A stretch of 10,148 bases of DNA, taken from NCBI GenBank assembly GCA_002420235.1, contig DIHQ01000033.1:1-10148 (forward strand), read 5' to 3'. The notes below the pieces were generated by a model, which made no database searches, was not told where the DNA came from, and worked only from the letters and a program-made list of their open reading frames with translations. The stretch's first letter is position 1; the number at the start of each line of letters is the position of its first letter. The translations under genes were made by a program, and so were the position numbers. This document shows, one piece after another, positions 1-7,988 of the stretch. The DNA comes from Flavobacteriales bacterium UBA5692 (GTDB lineage Bacteria > Bacteroidota > Bacteroidia > Flavobacteriales_D > Sanyastnellaceae).

Positions 1-628
1 GGTCAAACCCGTCGGTTATAGCTGATGCCCCTTGCTTGGCGAAGACCCCGACCACCTCGAGTGGCTGTCCCTCTATTTCAATAATCTCCCCAACCGCTGC
101 AGCATTACCCGTTAATTCGACAGCCACGTCATGGCCAATGATTGCAACGGCTCGTCCCGATCCTATCTCGATTGGTGTGAAATATCGCCCTGCCGCGAAT
201 TCCAATGCAATAACATCTTCGTATCCCTTGGAGACGGCTACAATACCAACCCAATCTAATCGGCTGTTGTTGGCCTCGACGGGCAACATGGTTTTCGCTT
301 GGAACACAACTCTTTTGGCATTGCTCAACCGCTCTTCCAAAAGGACGGCATCACTCAGACTGACCTCACGCCTTTGAATGTATTTCCACCAGGGATATTC
401 GTCATCGAATGCCCAGGGCCACTTTTGAATAAACAGGACCTCATCGTCGAGGATATTAAAGGTGCTCTTCAAACCGTCTTCTAAGGAATCGACCACAGCA
501 AAAACAGCGGTGATCATGAAAATGCCGACCATGACACCGAGCAACGACAATAAGGTCCGAAGCCGATTTGTTACAATTGCAGACCACGCGAGGGAAAAAC
601 TTTCAAAAAGCAGGCGGAGCCAAAGCAT
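1..628 (-). CDS. MacB/FtsX-type ABC transporter permease, partial (C-terminus outside window)
   Basis: The 209 visible residues begin MLWLRLLFESFSLAW and run off the left edge. A short amphipathic N-terminus leads into one membrane helix at about residues 24-46. A large extracytoplasmic domain follows, with the pattern of the MacB periplasmic core: a GRYF segment near 147, AIIGHDVA near 162-169, and a hydrophobic EIEGQPLEVVGVF strand pair near 184-196. The segment around residues 70-85 (KWPWAF, then PWWKY) resembles permeases common in Bacteroidota. The remaining membrane helices expected at the C-terminus are not in the window. The start at 628 is firm because an in-frame TAG lies only 12 bases upstream. 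Such permeases pair with a separate ATPase for export or lipoprotein/envelope transport. The substrate cannot be told. The gene is divergent from purH and shares its 95-base upstream region. Confidence 0.85.
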   Translation of the reverse strand, partial: MLWLRLLFESFSLAWSAIVTNRLRTLLSLLGVMVGIFMITAVFAVVDSLEDGLKSTFNILDDEVLFIQKWPWAFDDEYPWWKYIQRREVSLSDAVLLEERLSNAKRVVFQAKTMLPVEANNSRLDWVGIVAVSKGYEDVIALEFAAGRYFTPIEIGSGRAVAIIGHDVAVELTGNAAAVGEIIEIEGQPLEVVGVFAKQGASAITDGFD

Positions 629-682
629 GGAACAAAGCTAATTCCTGCCTCCCAAGGGCACTCATATATCCATGATTAATTG

Positions 683-690
683 TAGTTTTA
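683..690 (+). promoter_or_regulatory. Weak promoter -7 candidate upstream of purH
   Basis: TAGTTTTA differs at one position from the Bacteroidota -7 consensus TAnnTTTG and lies 33 bases before the purH start codon, a sensible distance. No convincing -33 TTTG or TTG was found at the usual spacing, so this is a weak call. It is the best promoter-like element on the plus strand in the 629-723 divergent gap. For the permease on the minus strand I see a TTTG but no matching -7 element. Confidence 0.25.
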
Positions 691-723
691 TCCCTTTCAC
701 TTGCAGTCCCCAAACCACTTGAT

Positions 724-2256
724 ATGAACGCACCACGCCGCATTCAATCCGCTCTTATTTCTGTCTTTCACAAAGAAGGACTAGAGCCTATTGTCCAGCA
801 ACTTCAGCGCCTCGGCATCACCATTTACTCCACTGGTGGGACACAAAAGGCCCTCGAGACCATGGGTGCAGAGGTTATTCCCGTCGAAGCGATTACGGAT
901 TACCCCTCTATTCTCGGAGGGCGCGTGAAGACGTTACACCCAAAAGTTTTCGGCGGCATTTTAAATCGACGTAATCTCCAGGAGGATGAGGCCCATATGA
1001 AGGAATACCGACTCCCATACATCGATCTCGTCATCGTCGACTTATACCCTTTCGAGGACACTGTGGAAAAAGGATGCACGCATGAACAAATCATCGAAAA
1101 AATCGATATCGGTGGGATTTCCCTCATCCGTGCAGCGGCTAAAAATTTTGAGGACGTGGTAATTGTCCCCAGCCAAGACAACTACAAAGCTTTATTGGAC
1201 TTACTCGAAAACAGCGATGGGGTTACATCATGGGAAGAACGCCAAGCCATGGCGCTACACGCCTTTCGAATTAGTTCACATTACGACACCCAGATTCACA
1301 AATGGATGCAGGGAGGCGATAGTATTGAGCATTTGAATTTATCAGAAAACAATACTATCCCCTTGCGCTATGGTGAAAACCCTCACCAACCAGGCAGGTT
1401 TTTTGGCGACCTCGACGCGCTTTTCGAAAAGCTTAACGGTAAAGAACTTTCATACAATAACCTTCTAGATGTGGACGCTGCTGTGCAGCTGATGCAAGAA
1501 TTTCAGTCCGACAATCCAACCTTTGCCGTTCTGAAGCACAACAATGCTTGTGGCATCGCCACGCGTTCAACGGTAATGGACGCGTGGACAGCCGCACTAG
1601 CGGGGGACCCGGTTTCGGCCTTCGGTGGGGTGCTCATCTGCAACAGTACAATCGACAAGCAGACTGCGGAGGCCATGCATGCATTGTTCTTCGAAGTGGC
1701 CATTGCTCCTGCGTTTGATGCAGCCGCCCTTGAGGTGTTAAAGCAAAAGAAAAACCGGATTCTGCTCGTGCAAAAACCGTGTAGCATGCCGGAAATAACC
1801 GTTCGAAGCGCATTGAATGGCTACCTTGTGCAATCGCCTGACAAAAAAATGGAAGGCGTTGAAGACTTGAATTTGGTGACAAAAACTACCGCCGAAGCGT
1901 CCCAGCAAGAAGACCTCGTCTTCGCTATGAAAATTGCCAAGCACACCCGCTCCAATACCATCGTTTTTGTAAAGGGTAAGCAACTTTTTGGAAGCGGCAC
2001 CGGACAAACTAGCCGGGTGGATGCCTTAAAACAGGCGGTGGTAAAGGCCCGGACCTTCGGGTTCGATCTGAATGGTGCCGTCATGGCCTCGGACGCATTC
2101 TTCCCATTCCCTGACTGCGTAGAATTAGCAGATGAAGCCGGAATCAGAGCAATCGTACAACCCGGCGGATCGGTCAAAGACCAACTTAGTATCGACTACT
2201 GTAACGAACATGGCCTCGCCATGTATATGACAGGAGTGCGTCACTTTCGTCATTAG
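724..2256 (+). CDS. purH: Bifunctional AICAR formyltransferase / IMP cyclohydrolase PurH
   Basis: PurH catalyses the last two steps of de novo purine synthesis. It formylates AICAR with 10-formyltetrahydrofolate and then closes the ring to give IMP, in the cytoplasm. The 510-residue length is normal. The N-terminal MGS-like cyclohydrolase domain (about 1-195) shows STGGT at 36-40, GGRVKTLHP at 65-73, DLYPFE at 106-111 and a DIGG motif at 128-131. The C-terminal transformylase domain shows LRYGENPHQ at 214-222, the catalytic Lys-His pair K271-H272 in LKHNNACG, SAFGG at 298-302, PFPD at 461-464 and QPGGS at 479-483, and ends GVRHFRH. The ATG at 724 gives the family-typical N-terminus. No Shine-Dalgarno sequence precedes it. 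It is followed after 133 bases by the mre cluster, an arrangement I associate with Bacteroidota. No key residue is missing. Confidence 0.97.
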   Translation: MNAPRRIQSALISVFHKEGLEPIVQQLQRLGITIYSTGGTQKALETMGAEVIPVEAITDYPSILGGRVKTLHPKVFGGILNRRNLQEDEAHMKEYRLPYIDLVIVDLYPFEDTVEKGCTHEQIIEKIDIGGISLIRAAAKNFEDVVIVPSQDNYKALLDLLENSDGVTSWEERQAMALHAFRISSHYDTQIHKWMQGGDSIEHLNLSENNTIPLRYGENPHQPGRFFGDLDALFEKLNGKELSYNNLLDVDAAVQLMQEFQSDNPTFAVLKHNNACGIATRSTVMDAWTAALAGDPVSAFGGVLICNSTIDKQTAEAMHALFFEVAIAPAFDAAALEVLKQKKNRILLVQKPCSMPEITVRSALNGYLVQSPDKKMEGVEDLNLVTKTTAEASQQEDLVFAMKIAKHTRSNTIVFVKGKQLFGSGTGQTSRVDALKQAVVKARTFGFDLNGAVMASDAFFPFPDCVELADEAGIRAIVQPGGSVKDQLSIDYCNEHGLAMYMTGVRHFRH

Positions 2257-2342
2257 ACATTGTTCCTGAAGGACTCAAGTTTCGACTCGAAAATCCGAAG
2301 AATTTGTGAAAAATTCGATGGGTTTTACAGGGGCTGATTCGT

Positions 2343-2350
2343 TATATTTG
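2343..2350 (+). promoter_or_regulatory. Bacteroidota-type promoter -7 element upstream of mreB
   Basis: TATATTTG is a perfect match to the TAnnTTTG consensus read by the Bacteroidota housekeeping sigma factor. It lies 39 bases before the proposed mreB ATG at 2390, giving a leader of roughly 30 bases. The upstream element is poor. A GGTTTTAC stretch at 2321-2328 sits about 16 bases before it and only partly resembles TTTG. If this promoter is real, the shape cluster can be transcribed independently of purH, and the GTG at 2306 cannot be the mreB start on that transcript. This is a sequence match only. Confidence 0.45.
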
Positions 2351-2389
2351 AGTGTTCACTATCTCCCGTTCTCCACACACTTGAAGCCC

Positions 2390-3415
2390 ATGGGTTTGTT
2401 CAACTTTTTCATGCAGGAGATTGCAATAGATCTCGGCACTGCCAACACCATTATCTACTTTGAGGACAAGGTAGTCGTAGATGAACCCAGCATAGTAGCG
2501 AAAGACCGAGGGACAAACCGCGTCGTTGCCATCGGGCGGTTGGCACAACAAATGCATGGTAAGACCCATAAGAATATCGAGACGATTCGTCCTTTAAAGG
2601 ATGGTGTCATTGCAGACTTCCAGGCTGCGGAAGAGATGATTAAAGGAATGATCAAAATGATCAACAACCGGAAGTCGTGGTTCAATCCCTCACTCAGAAT
2701 GGTAATCTGTATACCGTCTGGCATCACCGAAGTGGAAAAACGAGCCGTCGGTGACAGCGCTGAACATGCCGGAGGTAAGGATGTGTATCTTATTCACGAG
2801 CCCATGGCCGCAGCCATTGGAATCGGCATTGATGTTGAAGAGCCGATGGGAAATATGATCATCGATATCGGAGGGGGAACTTCCGAAATTGCAGTCATTG
2901 CCTTAGGTGGCATTGTCACAGACAAAAATATCCGCGTCGCCGGTGACGAGTTCACATCCGACATCGAAGAATACATGCGCCGCCAGCACAATATTTTAAT
3001 CGGCGAGCGCACAGCTGAACAAATCAAAATTGAAGTGGGTGCTGCGACGGCCGATCTGGATAATCCCCCGGAAGACTATCCGGTTCGTGGACGCGACCTT
3101 ATGACAGGTATCCCAAAAGAAATCCTCGTCTCATATGTGGAAATCGTCCAGGCATTAGACAAGAGCATTTCCAAAATCGAAGAAGCGATTCATAGTGCTT
3201 TGGAACAAACGCCCCCTGAGCTTTCGGCAGACATTTACAAAACAGGAATATACCTTGCTGGAGGGGGCGCCTTGCTGCGCGGATTGGATAAGCGCATCTC
3301 CGCCAAAACTAAGCTGCCCGTGCACGTCGCCGATGACCCTTTGCATGCCGTTGCAAAAGGCACGGCGATTGCCCTCAAAAATATTGATCGCTTCACTTTC
3401 CTGATGCGCAACTAA
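2390..3415 (+). CDS. mreB: Rod shape-determining protein MreB
   Basis: MreB is the bacterial actin that polymerises on the inner face of the membrane and guides side-wall synthesis. The 341-residue product shows the actin/Hsp70 nucleotide-binding signatures: phosphate-1 loop AIDLGTANT at 12-20, phosphate-2 loop IIDIGGGTSE at 157-166, and adenosine motif IYLAGGGALLRGLD at 287-300. HEPMAAAIG at 136-144 is also typical. I chose the ATG at 2390 because MGLFNFFMQEIAID matches the usual Bacteroidota MreB start and gives the normal length. The open frame extends 28 codons further to a GTG at 2306, but that extension looks unrelated to MreB and begins upstream of a promoter candidate. The hydrophobic FNFF near the N-terminus may contact the membrane (inference). 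It is the first gene of the shape cluster, with mreC 16 bases downstream. Confidence 0.97.
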   Translation: MGLFNFFMQEIAIDLGTANTIIYFEDKVVVDEPSIVAKDRGTNRVVAIGRLAQQMHGKTHKNIETIRPLKDGVIADFQAAEEMIKGMIKMINNRKSWFNPSLRMVICIPSGITEVEKRAVGDSAEHAGGKDVYLIHEPMAAAIGIGIDVEEPMGNMIIDIGGGTSEIAVIALGGIVTDKNIRVAGDEFTSDIEEYMRRQHNILIGERTAEQIKIEVGAATADLDNPPEDYPVRGRDLMTGIPKEILVSYVEIVQALDKSISKIEEAIHSALEQTPPELSADIYKTGIYLAGGGALLRGLDKRISAKTKLPVHVADDPLHAVAKGTAIALKNIDRFTFLMRN

Positions 3416-3431
3416 ATCCAGAGGGTAGCGG

Positions 3432-4229
3432 ATGCGAAACCTCTGGAACCTCCTCGTTCGATACCACATCGCTGTGGTCTTCGTGATTCTCCAAGGCATT
3501 GCACTAACATGGTTTATCGGAAGCCACGGCTATCCTCGAGGCAGATGGGTGCAACTTTCATTGGAGTGGCAAGGGGAGTGGAACCAACGCTTAAGCCAAT
3601 GGCAGAGACTATCTGACCTGGACGATCTAAACCGGGAGCTGTTAGCTGAGAATGCCGTTCTCCGGGCCGATCTCCACAGCGCCAGAGGTGACGCCATACA
3701 AAGCGCTTATCAAGGCGCTGAAGTAATTCGATGTACTTGGAAAAGCACATCCAATCAAATTATCCTCAATAAAGGAACAAAACACGGTGTAAGAACCGGA
3801 CAAGGTATTTTGCAAGCCAACCGCATCGTAGGACGTGTAATTGAAGCATCAGAAAACTACGCTTTGGCCTTGCCATTAATCAATTCATCCATTGAGTGGA
3901 GCGTTCGAATTGGAGCAACGGGTCCTGTGGCACGATTGGTTTGGGAAGGGGGTGATGTGAGCCGAGCCATGATTTACGATGTGCCTAGAAGCACACTAAT
4001 CAGTCCAGGCGATTCCATTCTGTCCTCCGGCTTTCAGGGATACTTTTCACCAGGATTACTGGTAGGCAGCGTCGCAAACGAAGCCCCTCTTTTTGATGGT
4101 CAATTTTTAAACGTTCCTATTAGCCTTGCCGTCGACTTCAGAGCCATTCGTTATGTTCAAATTACAGCCATTCAAGGGCAGGCAGAAATTGACACCCTCT
4201 CAAATAGAAGAGGCCATAATGCGCCATGA
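3432..4229 (+). CDS. mreC: Rod shape-determining protein MreC
   Basis: MreC is a bitopic envelope protein that links the MreB filament to PBP2 and RodA and activates PBP2. The 265 residues comprise a short cytoplasmic N-terminus (RNLWNLLVRYH), one membrane helix at about 12-30, and a coiled-coil stretch at about 60-84 (LNRELLAENAVLRADL). A beta-rich extracytoplasmic domain runs from about 95 to 248, with ILNKGTKHGVRTGQG at 111-125, RIVGRVIE at 131-138 and SPGDSILSSG at 191-200. These blocks are the conserved MreC pattern. It is slightly short but complete, ending in a polar tail. AGAGGG about 7 bases before the ATG is the closest thing to a Shine-Dalgarno sequence in the window. The stop overlaps the mreD start by four bases (ATGA at 4226-4229), which suggests translational coupling. 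Confidence 0.93.
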   Translation: MRNLWNLLVRYHIAVVFVILQGIALTWFIGSHGYPRGRWVQLSLEWQGEWNQRLSQWQRLSDLDDLNRELLAENAVLRADLHSARGDAIQSAYQGAEVIRCTWKSTSNQIILNKGTKHGVRTGQGILQANRIVGRVIEASENYALALPLINSSIEWSVRIGATGPVARLVWEGGDVSRAMIYDVPRSTLISPGDSILSSGFQGYFSPGLLVGSVANEAPLFDGQFLNVPISLAVDFRAIRYVQITAIQGQAEIDTLSNRRGHNAP

Positions 4230-4744
4230 ATAAACGATTACTCTCATATGTAAGGGTGCTGGTTCCATTGATGCTGCACGTACTATTCTTTCAATACGCA
4301 ACGTTTGCATCGGGCTGGTGGTTTTTTGGGCTGCACCTGCTTGGATTGCTTCTCATGCCCCTTCAATCTCCGCCGATCATGCTACTGTTGATTGCAGCTG
4401 CATTTGGCAGCGTGGTTGACGCAGCCAACTATGAAGGGGGCTTGTTCATGTCGAGCTGCGTCTTCATGGCGCTGTTGATGCCTGCGATTAACCGTTTGCT
4501 CGCCCCCAGAGAGGGCTACGAAGTCACAGACCAGCCAACCGTTTCTTCTATGGGAGCCCAATGGTTTACCATTAGGTGTTTGCTCTTGTTGAGCATCCAT
4601 CACCTTTGGATGTTTGGACTGGAAGCAGGCCGGTACGATTTAATTCCTCAGGCTATTGGCAAAGCATTGGCATCCTCTCTTTTGTCCACTGGAGCATTCT
4701 TGGTCATCCTATTGCTTACACGTCGCAATCCAAACACCCGATGA
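4226..4744 (+). CDS. mreD: Rod shape-determining protein MreD
   Basis: MreD is a small integral membrane partner of MreC in the elongasome. Its biochemical role is unresolved. The 172 residues are mostly hydrophobic, with about five likely membrane segments (around 8-28, 30-46, 48-66, 72-90 and, after a polar loop, 112-166 containing one or two more). The loop around residues 91-105 contains LAPREGYEV, which resembles a motif seen in Bacteroidota MreD proteins. MreD diverges quickly in sequence, so the call rests on size, topology, this loop and above all its place between mreC and mrdA. Both ends overlap neighbours by four bases: ATGA at 4226-4229 and ATGA at 4741-4744. An alternative reading as an unrelated membrane protein is unlikely in this context. 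Confidence 0.88.
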   Translation: MNKRLLSYVRVLVPLMLHVLFFQYATFASGWWFFGLHLLGLLLMPLQSPPIMLLLIAAAFGSVVDAANYEGGLFMSSCVFMALLMPAINRLLAPREGYEVTDQPTVSSMGAQWFTIRCLLLLSIHHLWMFGLEAGRYDLIPQAIGKALASSLLSTGAFLVILLLTRRNPNTR

Positions 4745-6543
4745 AACTGCGCGAACGCCAATGGATCATTGGAGCGATTTTTCTCCTCATCACCTTCATA
4801 TACCAAGGACGACTAGTTCAAATGCAGGTGTTTGCACCTCAATGGAAAGCCTATGCATCTCGGCTAACGGAGGAAACGGAAACCCTAGAATCGGCTCGCG
4901 GCCTGATCCGCGACCGTCATGGAGAAATTATAGTCAACAACAAAGCCGGGTATGACGTTTGGTTTACTCCTCGGAAATGCAAAACCGCGGGAGGTCTCGA
5001 TACCCTAGCCTTGGCTGACTTAATCGAGATGACGCCCGAAAGCCTTATCCGCGCCTTCAAGCGTGCCGAAAATTATGCGACTTACCGGCCGTCTCGTATT
5101 CAAAAGCAACTTATCACGGAAACATACGCTCGCATTTCAGGCGAGATATGGCGCTTTCCAGGCGTAGAGGTGCGGCGGCGGTCAATCCGAACAAACCCAT
5201 TAGGACATGCGAGTCACCTCGTTGGCGAATTTAGAGAAGTAGACCAAAATGATTTGGAATCCAACCTCGGGTACCGCCTAGGTGACTACAAAGGAAAGTC
5301 TGGGTTAGAACTGCAGTGGGAGGCTACACTTCGAGGGAAACAGGGTACTCGACATCATATTGTCGACATCCGAAACGATTACCGGGAACCGGCGCGTTCG
5401 GGCATGCTCGACACCCTTCCTGAGCCAGGAATAGACATCCAATTGACCCTAGACCTTGATTTGCAAGCATATGGGGAACGTATAATGACCAACAAGCGGG
5501 GAGCCATCGTTGCCATTGAGCCAACCACTGGTGAGGTCCTCGCCATGGTGAGCGCCCCGAACTACGGAACCGACTTACTCACCGGCCGGGACCGAGGTTC
5601 AAATTACGATAGCCTCATCAACCACCCTGACAAACCCTTATTCAACCGAACACTGCGAGCGACATATAGACCGGGTAGCATCTTCAAAATGGTCCAAGGA
5701 CTCATTGCCATGGATCGGGGAGTGCTCCGCCCGTCTCAGCGCATTGCATGCGACCGAAGCATTATCGGTTGCCACGGTCTACACCAGTTCGACAACTTTG
5801 AGGAAGCTATAGTTCACTCCTGCAATCCTTATTTTCACGAGGTCATGAAACGCATGATACAGGATGGGTCGACCAGAAGCATTTTCAGTGATGCACACCA
5901 AAACTTGGGAAATTGGTCAAAATCAGTGCGAAAGTTTGGTTTGGGAACTGACCTTGGCGGGCACTTCCCGGCCTTGCGTTCTGGCTCCGTGCCCGACACA
6001 GCAGATTACGATCGAATGTATGGACGTAAGCGATGGGCATACTCAACCATCTACTCCATTTCGATAGGTGAAGGGGAATTACTCACCACCCCCATGCACA
6101 TGGCAAACCTTGCAGCGATCTTGGCCAATAAAGGGTATTACGTCACGCCCCATGCGGTTCGCGGCAGCGCAGGCATTCAACGTATCGAAACCGAAATCAG
6201 TTCCCGGCACTATGATGCGGTAATTCGTGCGATGTCAATGGTGATAAATACCACTGACGGAACCGGGACCAGAGCGGCCACGCCCGGTATAGAGGTGTGC
6301 GGCAAAACTGGCACCGTCCAAAACCCCCAAGGTAACCACTCGGTTTTCATCGCCTTTGCACCAGCAGAAAATCCTAAAATTGCGCTCAGCGTTTATATGG
6401 AAAATGCCGGAGCTGGCGGTGATTGGGCGGCACCCATAGCCAGCCTAATGATTGAAAAATATCTACATCGAGAGGTAACCCAGAGCGCAAAGGAGCAACG
6501 TATCATTGAAGCGACCTACCCCTTTCCAGACAAAGCATTGTGA
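4741..6543 (+). CDS. mrdA: Penicillin-binding protein 2 (elongasome transpeptidase)
   Basis: This class B penicillin-binding protein is the D,D-transpeptidase that cross-links new side-wall peptidoglycan with RodA. The 600 residues contain a membrane anchor at about 7-24, a pedestal domain with ARGLIRDRHGEII at 52-64 and GKSGLELQWE at 185-194, and then the transpeptidase domain from about 235. The three catalytic motifs are intact: SxxK as S313-I-F-K316, SxN as S360-C-N362, and KTG as K522-T-G524. RWAYSTIYSISIGEGELLTTP near 431-451 is typical of the family. I start at the ATG at 4741, which overlaps the mreD stop by four bases and places the anchor at the N-terminus. A longer frame reaches back 55 codons into mreD but adds nothing PBP-like. 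C337, C344, H345, H348 and C361 cluster near the active site and could bind metal (inference). Confidence 0.95.
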   Translation: MKLRERQWIIGAIFLLITFIYQGRLVQMQVFAPQWKAYASRLTEETETLESARGLIRDRHGEIIVNNKAGYDVWFTPRKCKTAGGLDTLALADLIEMTPESLIRAFKRAENYATYRPSRIQKQLITETYARISGEIWRFPGVEVRRRSIRTNPLGHASHLVGEFREVDQNDLESNLGYRLGDYKGKSGLELQWEATLRGKQGTRHHIVDIRNDYREPARSGMLDTLPEPGIDIQLTLDLDLQAYGERIMTNKRGAIVAIEPTTGEVLAMVSAPNYGTDLLTGRDRGSNYDSLINHPDKPLFNRTLRATYRPGSIFKMVQGLIAMDRGVLRPSQRIACDRSIIGCHGLHQFDNFEEAIVHSCNPYFHEVMKRMIQDGSTRSIFSDAHQNLGNWSKSVRKFGLGTDLGGHFPALRSGSVPDTADYDRMYGRKRWAYSTIYSISIGEGELLTTPMHMANLAAILANKGYYVTPHAVRGSAGIQRIETEISSRHYDAVIRAMSMVINTTDGTGTRAATPGIEVCGKTGTVQNPQGNHSVFIAFAPAENPKIALSVYMENAGAGGDWAAPIASLMIEKYLHREVTQSAKEQRIIEATYPFPDKAL

Positions 6544-7862
6544 GGAGAACAGCACCCATATCGAAACGCATTGATTGGCTCACGACAGGGTTGGTTGTTG
6601 CCTTGATGGTAATTGGGTTATTCAACGTGGCCAGTGCCACGGCGGGGGCAAACCCTGTCGAGTGGTTGGACTTCAATGAGAAACTTGGAAAGCAGTTTCT
6701 ATGGGTGGGCGTATGTCTGATATTAGCCTTTCTCCTCTTAGTTATTGAAGGGGAATTTTTCATCCGCACTTCCGTCATTCACTACGTCGTAAATATCACG
6801 CTATTGATCGCGGTATTGGGAATAGGCAAACGCATCGGAGGTGCCAAATCCTGGTTCTCATTCGGCAGCTTAGGTATTCAACCCTCGGAATTTGCAAAAA
6901 CCGGAACTTCATTGATGTTGGCTTGGATGCTTAGCAGGAGCCAAGATCGATTCAACCAAATAGGGTCACTATTCAAAGCGGTGGCCATAGTCTCCCTACC
7001 TGCCATATTAATCCTACTCCAGCCAGATGCCGGGACTGTTTTGGTGTTCACCGGACTAATCTTAGTCTTCTACCGTGAAGGACTTTCCGGTAACGTTTTG
7101 ATTGCTGTTCTCTGCGCTTTGCTCGTGACCATCGCAACCATTTTGAGTGGGGCGAGTACTTTTCACTACCCCGGAGCAGGTGAAGCCGCGGGAGTATGGA
7201 TTCTGTGGATGATTCTCGTTTGCATTTGTGGCTTTTTGTGGGCAACGGTTCCTCAGTGGTCCGTGCCACGTCGACGAAAACAAACCCGACGATCTATTTT
7301 GTTAAGTTTTGCAGCTGCCATAATCCTATCGGTCGGACTGCAATTCGGTCTGGAGGAGGTGCTCCGGCCACACCAAAAAGACCGCATTCACGTGCTTTTC
7401 GGTATAGATGTGGGAAATCCTGATGCCGATTACAATATCCGTCATGCCAAAGCCGCGATAAGTTCGGGTGGCATAACCGGGAAAGGATTTCTGAAAGGTC
7501 CCATGACGGCATATGGCTTCGTACCAGAGCAAGAAACTGATTTCATCTTTTGCACCATTGGGGAAGAATGGGGGTTAATGGGTACTTCGGTAACTTTATT
7601 CATATTCACGCTACTGCTCTTGCGCATCCTTTCACTTGCGGAACGACAACGCAGTGATTTTACAAGGATTTATGCTTACGCAGTGGCGAGTATTCTATTC
7701 ATGCATTATGCCATTAATGTGGGAATGGTACTAGGACTCGCCCCTGTGATTGGTATACCCTTGCCCTTTATCAGCGCCGGGGGCTCGTCATTGATTGGCT
7801 TCACTCTGCTCATTTTTATTCTTTTGCGTTTAGATGCCGAGCGCTTTTCTGTTTTACGTTAA
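6540..7862 (+). CDS. rodA: SEDS peptidoglycan glycosyltransferase RodA
   Basis: RodA (MrdB) polymerises lipid II into glycan strands for side-wall growth and works with PBP2, encoded just upstream. The 440 residues are polytopic, with SEDS landmarks in order: KSWFSFGSLGIQPSEFAK at 103-120, LLQPDAGTVLVF at 159-170, ISSGGITGKGFLKGPMTAYG at 307-326, PEQETDFIF at 329-337, and IPLPFISAGGSSL at 406-418. D334 in TDF corresponds to the acidic residue essential in studied RodA proteins. The start is GTG at 6540, overlapping the mrdA stop as GTGA (6540-6543). The protein is about 70 residues longer than the E. coli type. The excess lies around 205-285, which carries two hydrophobic stretches (about 217-235 and 252-268) separated by a basic RRRKQTRR loop. 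I recall this insertion as a Bacteroidota trait. It is the last gene of the cluster. Confidence 0.95.
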   Translation: MRRTAPISKRIDWLTTGLVVALMVIGLFNVASATAGANPVEWLDFNEKLGKQFLWVGVCLILAFLLLVIEGEFFIRTSVIHYVVNITLLIAVLGIGKRIGGAKSWFSFGSLGIQPSEFAKTGTSLMLAWMLSRSQDRFNQIGSLFKAVAIVSLPAILILLQPDAGTVLVFTGLILVFYREGLSGNVLIAVLCALLVTIATILSGASTFHYPGAGEAAGVWILWMILVCICGFLWATVPQWSVPRRRKQTRRSILLSFAAAIILSVGLQFGLEEVLRPHQKDRIHVLFGIDVGNPDADYNIRHAKAAISSGGITGKGFLKGPMTAYGFVPEQETDFIFCTIGEEWGLMGTSVTLFIFTLLLLRILSLAERQRSDFTRIYAYAVASILFMHYAINVGMVLGLAPVIGIPLPFISAGGSSLIGFTLLIFILLRLDAERFSVLR

Positions 7863-7888
7863 ACAATTTATGCGTGGAACAGCTTGAA

Positions 7889-7913
7889 CCAGCAAATTAA
7901 TTGGTGGGGTTTT
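7889..7913 (+). terminator. Weak hairpin-plus-T candidate after rodA
   Basis: CCAGCAA (7889-7895) can pair with TTGGTGG (7901-7907) across a five-base loop, with one G-G mismatch, and is followed by GG and then TTTT. It begins 26 bases after the rodA stop. The stem is modest and the T-run short, so termination here would be weak. The region 7863-8052 otherwise holds no gene that I can support. Confidence 0.25.
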
Positions 7914-7988
7914 CGGTGTACATTCTTGAATGTCAGGTCTTGGCTACCGCCACGAACTGTCCTCTCTTCCATATGGGTTTCGTTTTTG

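Noticed and set aside
36..484. Plus-strand open frames at the left end
   Set aside because: They are antisense to the MacB-like permease, whose minus-strand reading has clear membrane and core-domain patterns.
2280..2292. Small hairpin TTTCG-ACT-CGAAA after purH as a terminator
   Set aside because: The stem is only five bases and no T-run follows, so it is unlikely to stop transcription.
2306..2389. N-terminal extension of mreB from a GTG
   Set aside because: The 28 added residues do not resemble MreB, the usual MGLFNFF start is at 2390, and a promoter candidate lies within the extension.
4576..4740. 55-codon extension of mrdA into mreD
   Set aside because: It overlaps mreD in another frame, would bury the membrane anchor inside the protein, and the 4741 ATG gives a normal family length with a 4-base overlap.
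7920..7933. ACATTC-TT-GAATGT dyad downstream of rodA
   Set aside because: It is short, has no following T-run, and lies in a convergent gap where an operator is not expected. Chance is likely.
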